The notes under the pieces are model-generated. The model made no database searches and was not told where the DNA came from. It saw nothing but the letters and a program-made list of their open reading frames with translations. A stretch of DNA of 18,554 bases from Candidatus Sulfopaludibacter sp. SbA3. GTDB taxonomy: Bacteria; Acidobacteriota; Terriglobia; Bryobacterales; Bryobacteraceae. Positions 1 through 6,353 of the stretch are shown here, piece after piece; position 1 is the stretch's first letter; each line of letters begins with the position of its first letter. Position numbers and translations under genes: made by a program. Where the stretch lies: assembly GCA_945861255.1 (NCBI GenBank), contig CAMAUG010000040.1, positions 1 through 18,554 on the forward strand, read 5' to 3'.

Positions 1-134
1 CCCTCTACCAAATCCTACAGGTTCTCAGCGTCACCTTGTTCGAGCAAACGCCCATTCTACGGGCCTTTGACGACACTTACTCCCAGGAAAAATCAGACCT
101 ATTTTCTAACCAGTTGAGCCTGCTCGACTTATAG
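1..134 (+). CDS. IS4-type transposase, C-terminal fragment (5' end outside window)
   Basis: Reading from base 3 gives 43 codons ending at a TAG at 132-134. The peptide begins LYQILQVLSV, continues TLFEQTPILR and ends SNQLSLLDL. The combination of a YQILQVLS-T-LFE-TPIL block with a final NQL-L-(F/L)DL tail is typical of the extreme C-terminus of DDE transposases of the IS4 family; that is recall of the family, not a search result. Nothing catalytic is visible because the DDE domain lies upstream of the window, so it is unknown whether the element is intact. The inverted repeat just after the stop may belong to its terminus. It marks the left edge of the window as an insertion-sequence end. Confidence 0.6.
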   Translation, partial: LYQILQVLSVTLFEQTPILRAFDDTYSQEKSDLFSNQLSLLDL

Positions 135-171
135 CCGGACACTACTGTCTAAATATAGGCCGTTAGTCCGG
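135..171. repeat. Inverted repeat CCGGAC / GTCCGG, possible IS terminus
   Basis: CCGGAC at 135-140 starts at the base after the transposase stop codon and is mirrored by GTCCGG at 166-171, with a 25-base AT-richer spacer. It could be part of the right end of the IS4-type element or a stem-loop after its transposase. The other end of the element is outside the window, so the true terminal repeat cannot be defined. Confidence 0.35.
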
Positions 172-202
172 AGCCATGCGGTTCCCGCGATGATCCGGCG
201 CT

Positions 203-218
203 CGTCGTCACGTCGTCA
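203..218. repeat. Tandem octamer CGTCGTCA x2
   Basis: CGTCGTCA occurs twice in direct succession (203-210 and 211-218), about 10 bases upstream of the candidate -35 of the padR promoter. It could be a half-site pair for a regulator or simply chance; no matching protein can be named. Confidence 0.3.
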
Positions 219-227
219 CAGCATAGC

Positions 228-256
228 TTGCGCTTCTACTGGTAGCAAGATAAGAT
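228..256 (+). promoter_or_regulatory. Candidate promoter for the padR-ADOP unit
   Basis: TTGCGC (228-233) and TAAGAT (251-256) are separated by 17 bases and lie 26 bases upstream of the padR ATG. Both hexamers are weak matches to the sigma-70 consensus. The leader contains AAAGG (268-272), 9 bases before the start codon, which is an acceptable ribosome binding site. Confidence 0.35.
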
Positions 257-267
257 CAGCAGAAGCG
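231..267. promoter_or_regulatory. Inverted repeat CGCTTCT / AGAAGCG around the padR -10, candidate operator
   Basis: Seven-base arms at 231-237 and 261-267 are perfect inverted complements with a 23-base spacer that contains the candidate -10 box. PadR-family repressors are dimers and commonly regulate their own operon, so a symmetric site here would suit autoregulation. It does not look like the ATGT-N8-ACAT site described for some PadR proteins, so the link to this regulator is inference. Confidence 0.35.
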
Positions 268-281
268 AAAGGTATGCTCGA

Positions 282-626
282 ATGGGTTCTGAAAAATCGG
301 ATCTGCCGCAAGGCACGCTCGACCTGCTGATCTTGAAGACTGTCGCCCTTGGCCCGGTGCATGGCTACGCTATCGCGCAACGCCTGCAACAGATTTCAAG
401 AGATGTGGTCCAGGTTCCTGGTGGCTCATTGTACCCTGCCTTGCACCGCCTCGAAATTCGCAACCTGTTGGCGGCAGAATGGGGACAAACCGAAACTGGC
501 CGCGAGGCCAAGTTTTACCGCTTGACCCGCAGCGGGCGGATGCACCTACAAACCGGATCGGCCAGTTGGAAAAGGCTGTCCGAAGCCGTTGGCCTGATCC
601 TTGAGACGGCCAAAGGGGGCGCGTGA
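282..626 (+). CDS. PadR family transcriptional regulator
   Basis: A 114-residue winged-helix DNA-binding protein, probably a cytoplasmic dimeric repressor. The N-terminus (LPQGTLDLLILKTVALGPVH, about residues 8-27) followed by GYAIAQRL is the PadR first-helix signature. GGSLYPALHRLE (about 47-58) is the recognition helix, and ETGREAKFYRLT (about 71-82) is the beta wing. The length matches the short PadR class found beside ADOP permeases. Its TGA stop (624-626) overlaps the ATG of the permease gene by one base, so the two are co-translated. Such a regulator normally controls its own operon, and the inverted repeat at 231-267 is a candidate site. The ATG at 282 has AAAGG nine bases upstream; an out-of-frame ATG at 273-275 is not used. 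The inducer is unknown. Confidence 0.93.
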   Translation: MGSEKSDLPQGTLDLLILKTVALGPVHGYAIAQRLQQISRDVVQVPGGSLYPALHRLEIRNLLAAEWGQTETGREAKFYRLTRSGRMHLQTGSASWKRLSEAVGLILETAKGGA

Positions 627-3235
627 TGAACTGGTGGCAGCGTCTGCTGCGGCGCGAAGATCAAGAAGACCACCTCGACCTGGAATTGCGCTTTCACACC
701 GACGAGCGCGTAGCTGATCTTAGGCGTTCCGGGTTTAGTGAAGAAGAGGCACGCCGCCGCGTGCGGATCGAGTTCGGTGGACTGGAACAAGTCAAGGATG
801 ACTGCCGGGACGCACGAGGTGCGCGCTGGATTGAACACCTCCACCAAGACCTGCGGTACACCGCGCGAATGATGGGAAAGAGTCCTGCGTTTACTTCGGT
901 CGTGGTGGCACTTCTTGCGCTCGGCATCGGGGCAAATACGGCCGTATTCAGCATCGTAGATGCCGTGCTCTTGAAGGCCTCTCCGTACCCTTCTGCCCAC
1001 AGTCTGGTGCGCGTCGAAGAGAGCAGCACCAGTCGCAAACTATTTGGCGTCCCGGCCAAGCACTACCAGCGCTGGGCCGACCGCAGTGATGTTTTCGAGA
1101 AGATAGCGCCGTATATCCGGGACACAGTCACGCTGGCCGGCGATGGCGAACCTGAACAGGTGATTGCAGTGCGTTCGCTTCAGCTTTTGCCCGTGCTCGG
1201 AGTTGCTGCGCGCTTGGGCCGGACACTCAGCACGTCCGATGACGAAGTAGGCGCGCCCAATGCCGCCGTGCTCAGTGATCGGTTGTGGCGGCGCCGCTAC
1301 CACGGTGATCCGAGTGTAATCGGTCGGGCCATCACCATTTCCGGCGACGCTTACGTGATTGCGGGTGTCATGCCGCCTGACTTCGAATTCCATTATTCCG
1401 AAGCAGAAATGTGGACGCCTCTGCGCTTGACTCCCACGTCTCCATGGCTTCAGGTGGCGGCCCGCCTCCGTTCAGGAGTGTCGGCCACCCAAGCCCAAAG
1501 CGCGCTGGAAAGTGTGGCGCACCAGATGGCACAGGAAGAACCTAAAGAATATGCCGGCTTGAAGATTGACGTGAAGCCGTGGCGCGACACGCCGGAGCAA
1601 AAATACAAGTCGACTCTGGTGTTCGTGTCGGTGGCCGTGGGCTTGATCATGCTGATCGTCTGCGCGAATGTGGGCAGTCTGCTGTTGAGCCGCGCCATAC
1701 AACGGCAGAAGGAGATCACCATTCGCGCATCGCTCGGCGCAGGGCTATGGCGCATTGTTCGGCAATTGCTATGCGAGAGTCTGGTGTTGGCCCTGCTAGG
1801 GAGTCTCGCAGGGATCTTGGTGGCACGATCAGTGTTGGAGGTGCTGACGAAGCAGTTGGCCGGGTTACCGATCGTGCTCCCGCATCTAAAGCGGGTGGCG
1901 CTCGACGAGCGAGTGCTGGGATTCAGCATCGTCTTGTGCCTAGTCGCCGCTGTTCTCTGCAGTCTGGCGCCGATTCTACTCGCGACCCGAACCGACCTCC
2001 AGGCTGCTTTGCGCGGCGGTCAGGCAGTCGCTGCGCCACGCGGCTCTTCACGACTGTTCTCTACCCTCATTGCGTTGGAAGCTGGCTTCGCGTTTCTACT
2101 GTTGGTCGGATCGGGCCTTATGATCCGCAGCTTGGTTCGATTGCAGCAGGAAGACCACGGATTTCGCCCCGACCATGTGCTCACGTTGCGCGTGCCGGTT
2201 GGGACCTTGACACAGCCTCGTCCCTCCGGCAAGTACGATACCCGCCCGCGGCAAATGGCGTACTATCGCGAGATCCTGGAGCGAGTGAAGACAGTTCCGG
2301 GCATCAAGGCCGCGGCCGTTGTGAATAACCTGCCGCTTTCCGGTATCAACAGTTCGCTTAGCTTCAATCTTCCCGGACCTGACGGCAAGTCTGGACCTAC
2401 ATCCGCGCGCACGATTAGCCCGCAGTACTTTGCCGCGATGGGCATTTCGCTGATCGCCGGTCGCGACTTTGCCGACAGCGACCAAGCCGGCGCTCCCGAC
2501 GTGGCTATCATCAACGAATACCTTGCCCGCCAGCTCTTCCCGAATAGAAACCCGCTAGGCGAAAAGCTCACGACCGAATCGAGCGCGCCAGGTCCGATGA
2601 TCGTCGGTGTGGTCAAGGACTCCTCCCAAATGAGTTACGAGTCGCCCGCCGGGCCTGAGGTGTACATTCCTTATCAACAGTTCATGTTTGCGACGTTTAT
2701 GTCCACCATCGTAGTGCGGACGGAGGGTGAGCCGACTGCGCTGGCCGCGACCCTGCGAAAGCAAGTTTGGGCGGTTGACCCGAACCAGCCCGTCGTCCAA
2801 GTCCAAACGATGGATGAGGTGATCGCGAACTCTATCTGGCGCCCTCGATTCTCTGCTTGGATCTTCTCGGTATTGAGCGCGTTGTCTTTGATTCTAACTG
2901 CGGCCGGGGTCTATGGGATCGTCGCGAATACATCTGTTCTCCGGGCACACGAATTGGGGATTCGGGTCGCACTAGGCGCAACAGCCAGTGATGTTTTGGC
3001 CGTAATTCTGCGCGGAGCATTGATCCCGCTGGTGTTCGGCCTCGGTCTGAGCGCTTTGGCCGCGCTAGCGCTGTCGCGCTTTCTTGCGAATCTGCTCTAT
3101 GGAATCAGCAGCAGTGACCCTATGACTTATGTAGGCGCCGGTGCACTGTTGTTAGGGATTGGAGTAGCAGCTAGTGTTCGTCCCGCATGGCTGGCAACCA
3201 AACGGGACCCACTACGAACGTTACGCGCCGATTAA
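626..3235 (+). CDS. ADOP-type FtsX/MacB-like ABC transporter permease
   Basis: An integral membrane permease of about 869 residues, of the type called acidobacterial duplicated orphan permease. The order is a cytoplasmic prefix region (about 1-80, with SEEEARRRVRIEFGG), a first membrane helix (about 89-117, containing ALGIGANTAVFSIVDAVLL), a periplasmic MacB-type core domain, a helix block (about 332-455), then a second copy of the same plan: helix near 480-500, a second periplasmic core, and three helices near 745-765, 795-818 and 832-852. It ends with a RPAWLATKRDPLRTLRAD-type tail, matching the family's A-x-R-x-DP-x-x-x-LR ending. No ATPase is encoded next to it, hence 'orphan'; substrate and ATPase partner are unknown. 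The ATG at 626 overlaps the padR stop; a GTG at 623 is the alternative start. AAAGGGGG at 610-617 is the ribosome binding site. Confidence 0.93.
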   Translation: MNWWQRLLRREDQEDHLDLELRFHTDERVADLRRSGFSEEEARRRVRIEFGGLEQVKDDCRDARGARWIEHLHQDLRYTARMMGKSPAFTSVVVALLALGIGANTAVFSIVDAVLLKASPYPSAHSLVRVEESSTSRKLFGVPAKHYQRWADRSDVFEKIAPYIRDTVTLAGDGEPEQVIAVRSLQLLPVLGVAARLGRTLSTSDDEVGAPNAAVLSDRLWRRRYHGDPSVIGRAITISGDAYVIAGVMPPDFEFHYSEAEMWTPLRLTPTSPWLQVAARLRSGVSATQAQSALESVAHQMAQEEPKEYAGLKIDVKPWRDTPEQKYKSTLVFVSVAVGLIMLIVCANVGSLLLSRAIQRQKEITIRASLGAGLWRIVRQLLCESLVLALLGSLAGILVARSVLEVLTKQLAGLPIVLPHLKRVALDERVLGFSIVLCLVAAVLCSLAPILLATRTDLQAALRGGQAVAAPRGSSRLFSTLIALEAGFAFLLLVGSGLMIRSLVRLQQEDHGFRPDHVLTLRVPVGTLTQPRPSGKYDTRPRQMAYYREILERVKTVPGIKAAAVVNNLPLSGINSSLSFNLPGPDGKSGPTSARTISPQYFAAMGISLIAGRDFADSDQAGAPDVAIINEYLARQLFPNRNPLGEKLTTESSAPGPMIVGVVKDSSQMSYESPAGPEVYIPYQQFMFATFMSTIVVRTEGEPTALAATLRKQVWAVDPNQPVVQVQTMDEVIANSIWRPRFSAWIFSVLSALSLILTAAGVYGIVANTSVLRAHELGIRVALGATASDVLAVILRGALIPLVFGLGLSALAALALSRFLANLLYGISSSDPMTYVGAGALLLGIGVAASVRPAWLATKRDPLRTLRAD

Positions 3236-3364
3236 CCGTCAAACCAGGTCTAGCCTGCTGGGTGAGTCCGCCCTGAGGTGCTCCAAACTCCTACCTAGTC
3301 GCGCAGTGTTTACTGATACGTGGCGATAACATGAAAATCGGCAGCGGGCGCTTTCTGGGGATCG

Positions 3365-3653
3365 GCCGTCCGCGCCAACTAAACCGCGCAATTCAGCGGG
3401 ACTTCTCCACGCCGCGACCGCTCAATATTGCCCGCGACCGCATCGGCAATCTCATCATAGGACCGGTCCGTGACGCCCGCGACGTGGGGGGTTGCGATTA
3501 CGTTCGGGAGAGCCAGTAGAGGATCGCTGGGCGCGATGGGCTCCTTCCAGTAAACGTCCAAACCGGCTCCGGCTAAGTGGCCGCTCTGCAGCGCCGAGTA
3601 CAGGGCGGCGTAGTCCACCAATCCTCCGCGCGCTGCGTTCACCAGGCAAGCCC
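3365..3653. repeat. 289-bp direct repeat, copy A (tail of the 2-hydroxyacid dehydrogenase gene)
   Basis: This stretch matches 5278-5566 in the same orientation without gaps, with 11 mismatches counted by hand (3448, 3499, 3520, 3568, 3574, 3576, 3577, 3578, 3580, 3608, 3621). It covers the last ~91 codons of the dehydrogenase plus 14 bases beyond the stop. An 8-base direct repeat, ATCGGCCG, brackets this copy at 3361-3368 and 3662-3669. The 129 bases between the permease stop and this repeat hold nothing recognisable. Confidence 0.97.
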
Positions 3654-3678
3654 TCAGGGAAATCGGCCGATGGATCAT
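3379..3678 (-). pseudogene. 3' fragment of a 2-hydroxyacid dehydrogenase gene
   Basis: Reading on the minus strand from about 3653 gives the last third of a D-2-hydroxyacid dehydrogenase. NAARGGLVDY carries the catalytic Arg, YWKEP the catalytic Glu and ATPHVAGVT the catalytic His; it ends GEVPLNCAV. It differs from the full gene at 5292-6239 by only two residues in the shared part (Ala for Asp after LVDY, and His for Arg after LQSG). The substrate domain and the Rossmann nucleotide-binding motif are missing, so no enzyme can be made. The open frame can be extended to an ATG at 3676-3678, adding nine unrelated residues (MIHRPISLR), but there is no reason to think it is translated. It lies just downstream of higA in the same direction. 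Confidence 0.93.
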
Positions 3679-3686
3679 GCGCCGAA

Positions 3687-3974
3687 TCAGGCGGCGGTCA
3701 ATTTCGTCACGTGGAGCCGCTTTCGGTTTCTTTCCGCGTGCCAGAGGTCATACTGAAGCTGCTGGTTGAGCCAGCTTTCAGCGCTGGTGTCGAAGGCTAT
3801 GGAGAGACGGACCGCCATCTCCGGGCTGATGCCGGCGCGCCCATTTAGGATGCCGGATAGCGTCTTGCGACTCACGCGGAGCGATCGCGCGGCTTCTGTA
3901 ACGGTCAAGTGCAGAGGTTCCAGGCACAGTGTCTTGAGCACCTCACCGGGGTGCGGTGGATTATGCATCTTCAT
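3687..3974 (-). CDS. higA: HigA family antitoxin (XRE-type helix-turn-helix)
   Basis: A 95-residue antitoxin that would neutralise the HigB toxin by binding it, and repress the operon by binding DNA. The sequence starts MKMHNPPHPGEVLK, the usual HigA/VapI opening, followed by a Cro/CI helix-turn-helix at about residues 24-47 (TVTEAARSLRVSRKTLSGIL) and the SPEMAVRLSIAF-SAESWLNQQ segment typical of the family. The start at 3974 is preferred because AAGG lies five bases upstream on the minus strand; a GTG at 3980 or an ATG at 3968 are alternatives. It follows higB with only a few bases between them, in the toxin-first order that characterises higBA. The cassette is flanked by the direct repeats at 3365-3653 and 5278-5566. 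Confidence 0.94.
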   Translation of the reverse strand: MKMHNPPHPGEVLKTLCLEPLHLTVTEAARSLRVSRKTLSGILNGRAGISPEMAVRLSIAFDTSAESWLNQQLQYDLWHAERNRKRLHVTKLTAA

Positions 3975-3981
3975 GTTCACC

Positions 3982-4263
3982 TTAATGGTAGTCCTCGTAA
4001 TCTATGCGATCTACATCCTTGCCGGGGCACATGAACGTGACGCGCCAGTTGCCGCTCACCTTGACCGCCCAAGTTCCTTTTCTAAGGCCACGGAGTTCGT
4101 GCAAATCCAGACCCGGCAGATTGATGTCGCGGGCGCTCGTTGACGCGTTCAGACGGCCCAGGATCAGTCGGAGACGGTCAGCGTGTTTAGCCTGGATTCC
4201 CGACTTGGAGCCGGTAGCGAAGAACCGTTCGAGTCCTTTATGCCGGAATCCTTTGATCGCCAC
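3982..4263 (-). CDS. higB: HigB family toxin (RelE superfamily mRNA interferase)
   Basis: A 93-residue protein of the RelE/ParE fold; family members cut mRNA on the translating ribosome and arrest growth when the antitoxin is lost. Family blocks seen are FRHKGLERFFATGSKSGIQ (about 6-24), KHADRLRLILGRLN (26-39), INLPGLDLHELRG (47-59), GNWRVTF with Arg74 (71-77) and the final YEDYH (89-93). No truncation is visible, so the toxin is probably functional, which fits an intact antitoxin next door. The ATG at 4261-4263 lies 8 bases from a perfect inverted repeat (4272-4292), the likely operator of the higBA operon. Confidence 0.94.
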   Translation of the reverse strand: MAIKGFRHKGLERFFATGSKSGIQAKHADRLRLILGRLNASTSARDINLPGLDLHELRGLRKGTWAVKVSGNWRVTFMCPGKDVDRIDYEDYH

Positions 4264-4271
4264 ATCTTCAA

Positions 4272-4292
4272 GTGTAACCTACATAGTTACAC
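4272..4292 (-). promoter_or_regulatory. higBA operator: GTGTAAC-N7-GTTACAC
   Basis: Perfect 7-base inverted arms (4272-4278 and 4286-4292) separated by seven bases lie 8 bases upstream of the higB start codon. Directly next to it is TACAAT on the minus strand (4293-4298), a 5/6 match to a -10 box, so a bound protein would cover the transcription start. HigA proteins are known to autoregulate through palindromes in this position; assigning this palindrome to this HigA is inference. No good -35 hexamer was found. Confidence 0.6.
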
Positions 4293-5190
4293 ATTGTATG
4301 GCTCCGTCGCTTGCGGAGCGTAGTCCACGCGGTGTTGCATTCGGCAAATGCTCTCGTTCGAGGAGATGGAGACCTTCTCGCAATACGTGCGTTTCGGAGG
4401 AGAGCGGGCGCAGCCACTCGCACATTCGATTTACGCGGCTTCGGAAAAAAAGACCGATGCCGGCGTGAAATGCAACCAGCGGAGATATCCAGATTGCAAC
4501 ACTGGTCCACGAACTTAGCCCGAGCAGGCCTGCTGCAACGAAGCCGACAAGCAGTGCAGACGTCGCCGCCACAATCATGCGCAGAGGCCGGGGAAACGAA
4601 AATGTTGGCGAATTCAGCCATTCCTCGAAGGTATCTTGATGTGCCTCAAGAAACTCGAACTCACCGAGCGTTGCGATTCTTTCGCGGAGATTCACTGCGT
4701 CCCGCAGTTCGCGGACAGCCTCTTGTCGCGAAAGCGTCTCATCAAGGGCAGGTGCCGCAAGCAAGTAATTCGCCAGTCCGCGCCGTCCGATCGAGGTTCG
4801 CGCAGTGCACAGCAACTCAAAGAGAGATCCCTCCCCGATTACGTGCAGATCGGTTGCGTATGCGTGGCCAGGATCGCGAAATTCTTCGCCCGTCATTCCA
4901 GAACAGGCCCAGTGCCCTTTCAGGCGATTCACCGCGCGATCATAGAAACGCTTCAACCGCCACATCCGAGATCTGGATCGACGATGCCGTTGCAAACGCC
5001 GCGCGGAGAACGCAGCGGTTGAAAACGAAAGGCACGGCCACAAATAAGATACCTGAGCCCGAATCGCGTACAGACCGAACACGAGAAACATTCCAATGGC
5101 AACCACGAAGATAGCCGCGGTCAACGCATTAGGCAATCGCAGTTGCGCGATACCTGTATGTAACTCGCCCAACCTGCTTTCATATTGCAT
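4279..5190 (-). pseudogene. Membrane-anchored MutS-like protein, truncated before the ATPase domain
   Basis: The 303-residue frame matches, from memory, the N-terminal half of a roughly 600-residue bacterial MutS-related membrane protein family. It opens MQYESRLGELHTGIAQL, has two hydrophobic helices (about 21-43, 47-63), then the family core: RFYDRAVNRLKGHWACSG, GEEFRDPGHAYATDLHVIGE, GSLFELLCTARTSIGRRGL and RQEAVRELRDAVNLRERIA. A second helix pair follows (about 203-223, 229-249), then HVLREGLHLLERE. The frame then ends after about 20 unrelated residues with a TAG inside the higBA operator (4279-4281). The whole C-terminal ATPase half, with its Walker motifs, is absent. The ATG at 5190 is chosen because it fits the family start; the frame is open to 5304, inside the repeat. 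No function is expected for the remnant. Confidence 0.8.
4301..4319. repeat. Short stem-loop GCTCCG-N7-CGGAGC
   Basis: Six-base complementary arms (4301-4306, 4314-4319) around a seven-base loop lie between the truncated mutS-like coding region and the higBA promoter. It is not followed by a T run on either strand, so an intrinsic terminator is not convincing. It sits close to where homology to the MutS-like family appears to end and could mark the junction. Confidence 0.35.
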
Positions 5191-5277
5191 GAGCACGTCA
5201 TCAATAGTCACGTCATCATCATACAATCCGTCGACCCTCGAAGATGGGCATTTGGCGTTCGCTGGAAAGTCGGACTC

Positions 5278-5566
5278 GCCGTCCGCGCCAACTAAACCGC
5301 GCAATTCAGCGGGACTTCTCCACGCCGCGACCGCTCAATATTGCCCGCGACCGCATCGGCGATCTCATCATAGGACCGGTCCGTGACGCCCGCGACGTGG
5401 GGGGTTGCGATCACGTTCGGGAGAGCCAGTAGGGGATCGCTGGGCGCGATGGGCTCCTTCCAGTAAACGTCCAAACCGGCGCCGGCCAGACGACCGCTCT
5501 GCAGCGCCGAGTACAGGGCGTCGTAGTCCACCAGTCCTCCGCGCGCTGCGTTCACCAGGCAAGCCC
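5278..5566. repeat. 289-bp direct repeat, copy B (within the intact dehydrogenase gene)
   Basis: The partner of 3365-3653, offset by 1913 bases, same orientation, 278 of 289 positions identical, no gaps. This copy is continuous with the full dehydrogenase reading frame. Its left end stops 14 bases beyond the stop codon of that gene; its right end (5566) falls near codon 225. Between the copies lie 1624 bases containing higA, higB and the mutS-like remnant. Confidence 0.97.
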
Positions 5567-6239
5567 CTGGACGGAGCGCTTGCAACGCCTTCGCGTCGAT
5601 CATTCCCTGTGTCTCGGGCGACAAGCGCGCGCACAAAACCAGCACGTCGGTCTGGGCGAGGCAGGCGTCCCGCTCCTGCGTCGAATAACACGCATCCAGC
5701 CTGAACTCGGCCACTTTAGGCGCATGCGGGTCGCGAGTAATGCCCACCAGCCGCACATCGAAAGCACGCAGACGCCGCGCGAGCGCTTTGGCAATCGCGC
5801 CCAGTCCGTAGAGACAAACCGTCAGCGAGGCGAGCATGCGTCCCAGCGGAGCGCCCAAACGCCCCGCGCTTACATTCGCCTGGGCCGCGGGCAGATTCCG
5901 CAATAGAGCGATGATCAACAGGATGGCGTGTTCGGCCACCGAGTCCGCGTTGTTCCCGGTTGCTGGCACGTTCGCGACCACGATGCCGCGCTGCCGCGCA
6001 GCCGCCAGGTCCACGCCTTCGAGCCCCGCACCCCACTGCTGGATCAAGCGAAAGCGGCCTGCGTCCATGATCGCCGCATCAATGGGGCACATCAGCGGGA
6101 TCACCACATCCACGCCACCCAGCGCCGTGCGGATGCTGTCGCCAGGGCAAGTCACAACCTCGTCGCCATGTGGGCCGAGCCTTCGCTCCAGGTATTGTCT
6201 GGCTGCGGGGAAGGTGTCACCGCAAAATAGGATTCGCAT
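5292..6239 (-). CDS. D-isomer-specific 2-hydroxyacid dehydrogenase (phosphoglycerate dehydrogenase-like)
   Basis: A 315-residue cytoplasmic oxidoreductase interconverting a 2-hydroxy acid and a 2-keto acid with NAD(P)H. The start MRILFCGDTF at 6239 is preferred over an ATG at 6308 because the fold begins here. The N-terminal substrate domain includes QQWGAGLEGVDLAAA (about 68-82) and NNADSVAEHAILL (96-108). The Rossmann motif is GLGAIA (145-150), with Ala in place of the usual third Gly. The second beta strand ends GITRDP (166-171) without the acidic residue that normally selects NAD, which hints at NADP. The catalytic Arg233 (NAARGG), Glu262 (YWKEP) and His281 (TPHVAG) are present. The true substrate is unknown; glyoxylate, hydroxypyruvate or phosphoglycerate-type acids are possible. 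Its last 91 codons are duplicated at 3365-3653. Confidence 0.9.
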   Translation of the reverse strand: MRILFCGDTFPAARQYLERRLGPHGDEVVTCPGDSIRTALGGVDVVIPLMCPIDAAIMDAGRFRLIQQWGAGLEGVDLAAARQRGIVVANVPATGNNADSVAEHAILLIIALLRNLPAAQANVSAGRLGAPLGRMLASLTVCLYGLGAIAKALARRLRAFDVRLVGITRDPHAPKVAEFRLDACYSTQERDACLAQTDVLVLCARLSPETQGMIDAKALQALRPGACLVNAARGGLVDYDALYSALQSGRLAGAGLDVYWKEPIAPSDPLLALPNVIATPHVAGVTDRSYDEIADAVAGNIERSRRGEVPLNCAV

Positions 6240-6328
6240 GGTTGTTGACCACAAGAACGTCGATCCATAAACGATATCAGAAGGCGGCACATTGACAACT
6301 CCGGTCACACCTCCACCCGCGAAAACAT

Positions 6329-6348
6329 TATAGTTAACGTGATGGAGG
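6329..6348 (+). promoter_or_regulatory. TATAGT box and strong ribosome binding site before the NHL gene
   Basis: TATAGT at 6329-6334 is followed seven bases later by an in-frame ATG (6342), and GGAGG at 6344-6348 sits five bases before another in-frame ATG (6354). The second is the better translation start by Shine-Dalgarno rules. If transcription starts about seven bases after the TATAGT, the first ATG would be at the 5' end of the mRNA. A TTGACA at 6292-6297 is too far upstream to pair with this box. Confidence 0.35.
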
Positions 6349-6353
6349 GGAAA

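Noticed and set aside
3331..3519. Near-identical small plus-strand frames at 3331-3519 and 5244-5432, which look like a repeated small protein
   Set aside because: They are the antisense of the duplicated dehydrogenase tail; the similarity comes from the repeat, not from selection on that frame.
6292..6334. TTGACA (6292-6297) with TATAGT (6329-6334) as a sigma-70 promoter
   Set aside because: The 31-base spacing is far outside the workable range of about 15-19.
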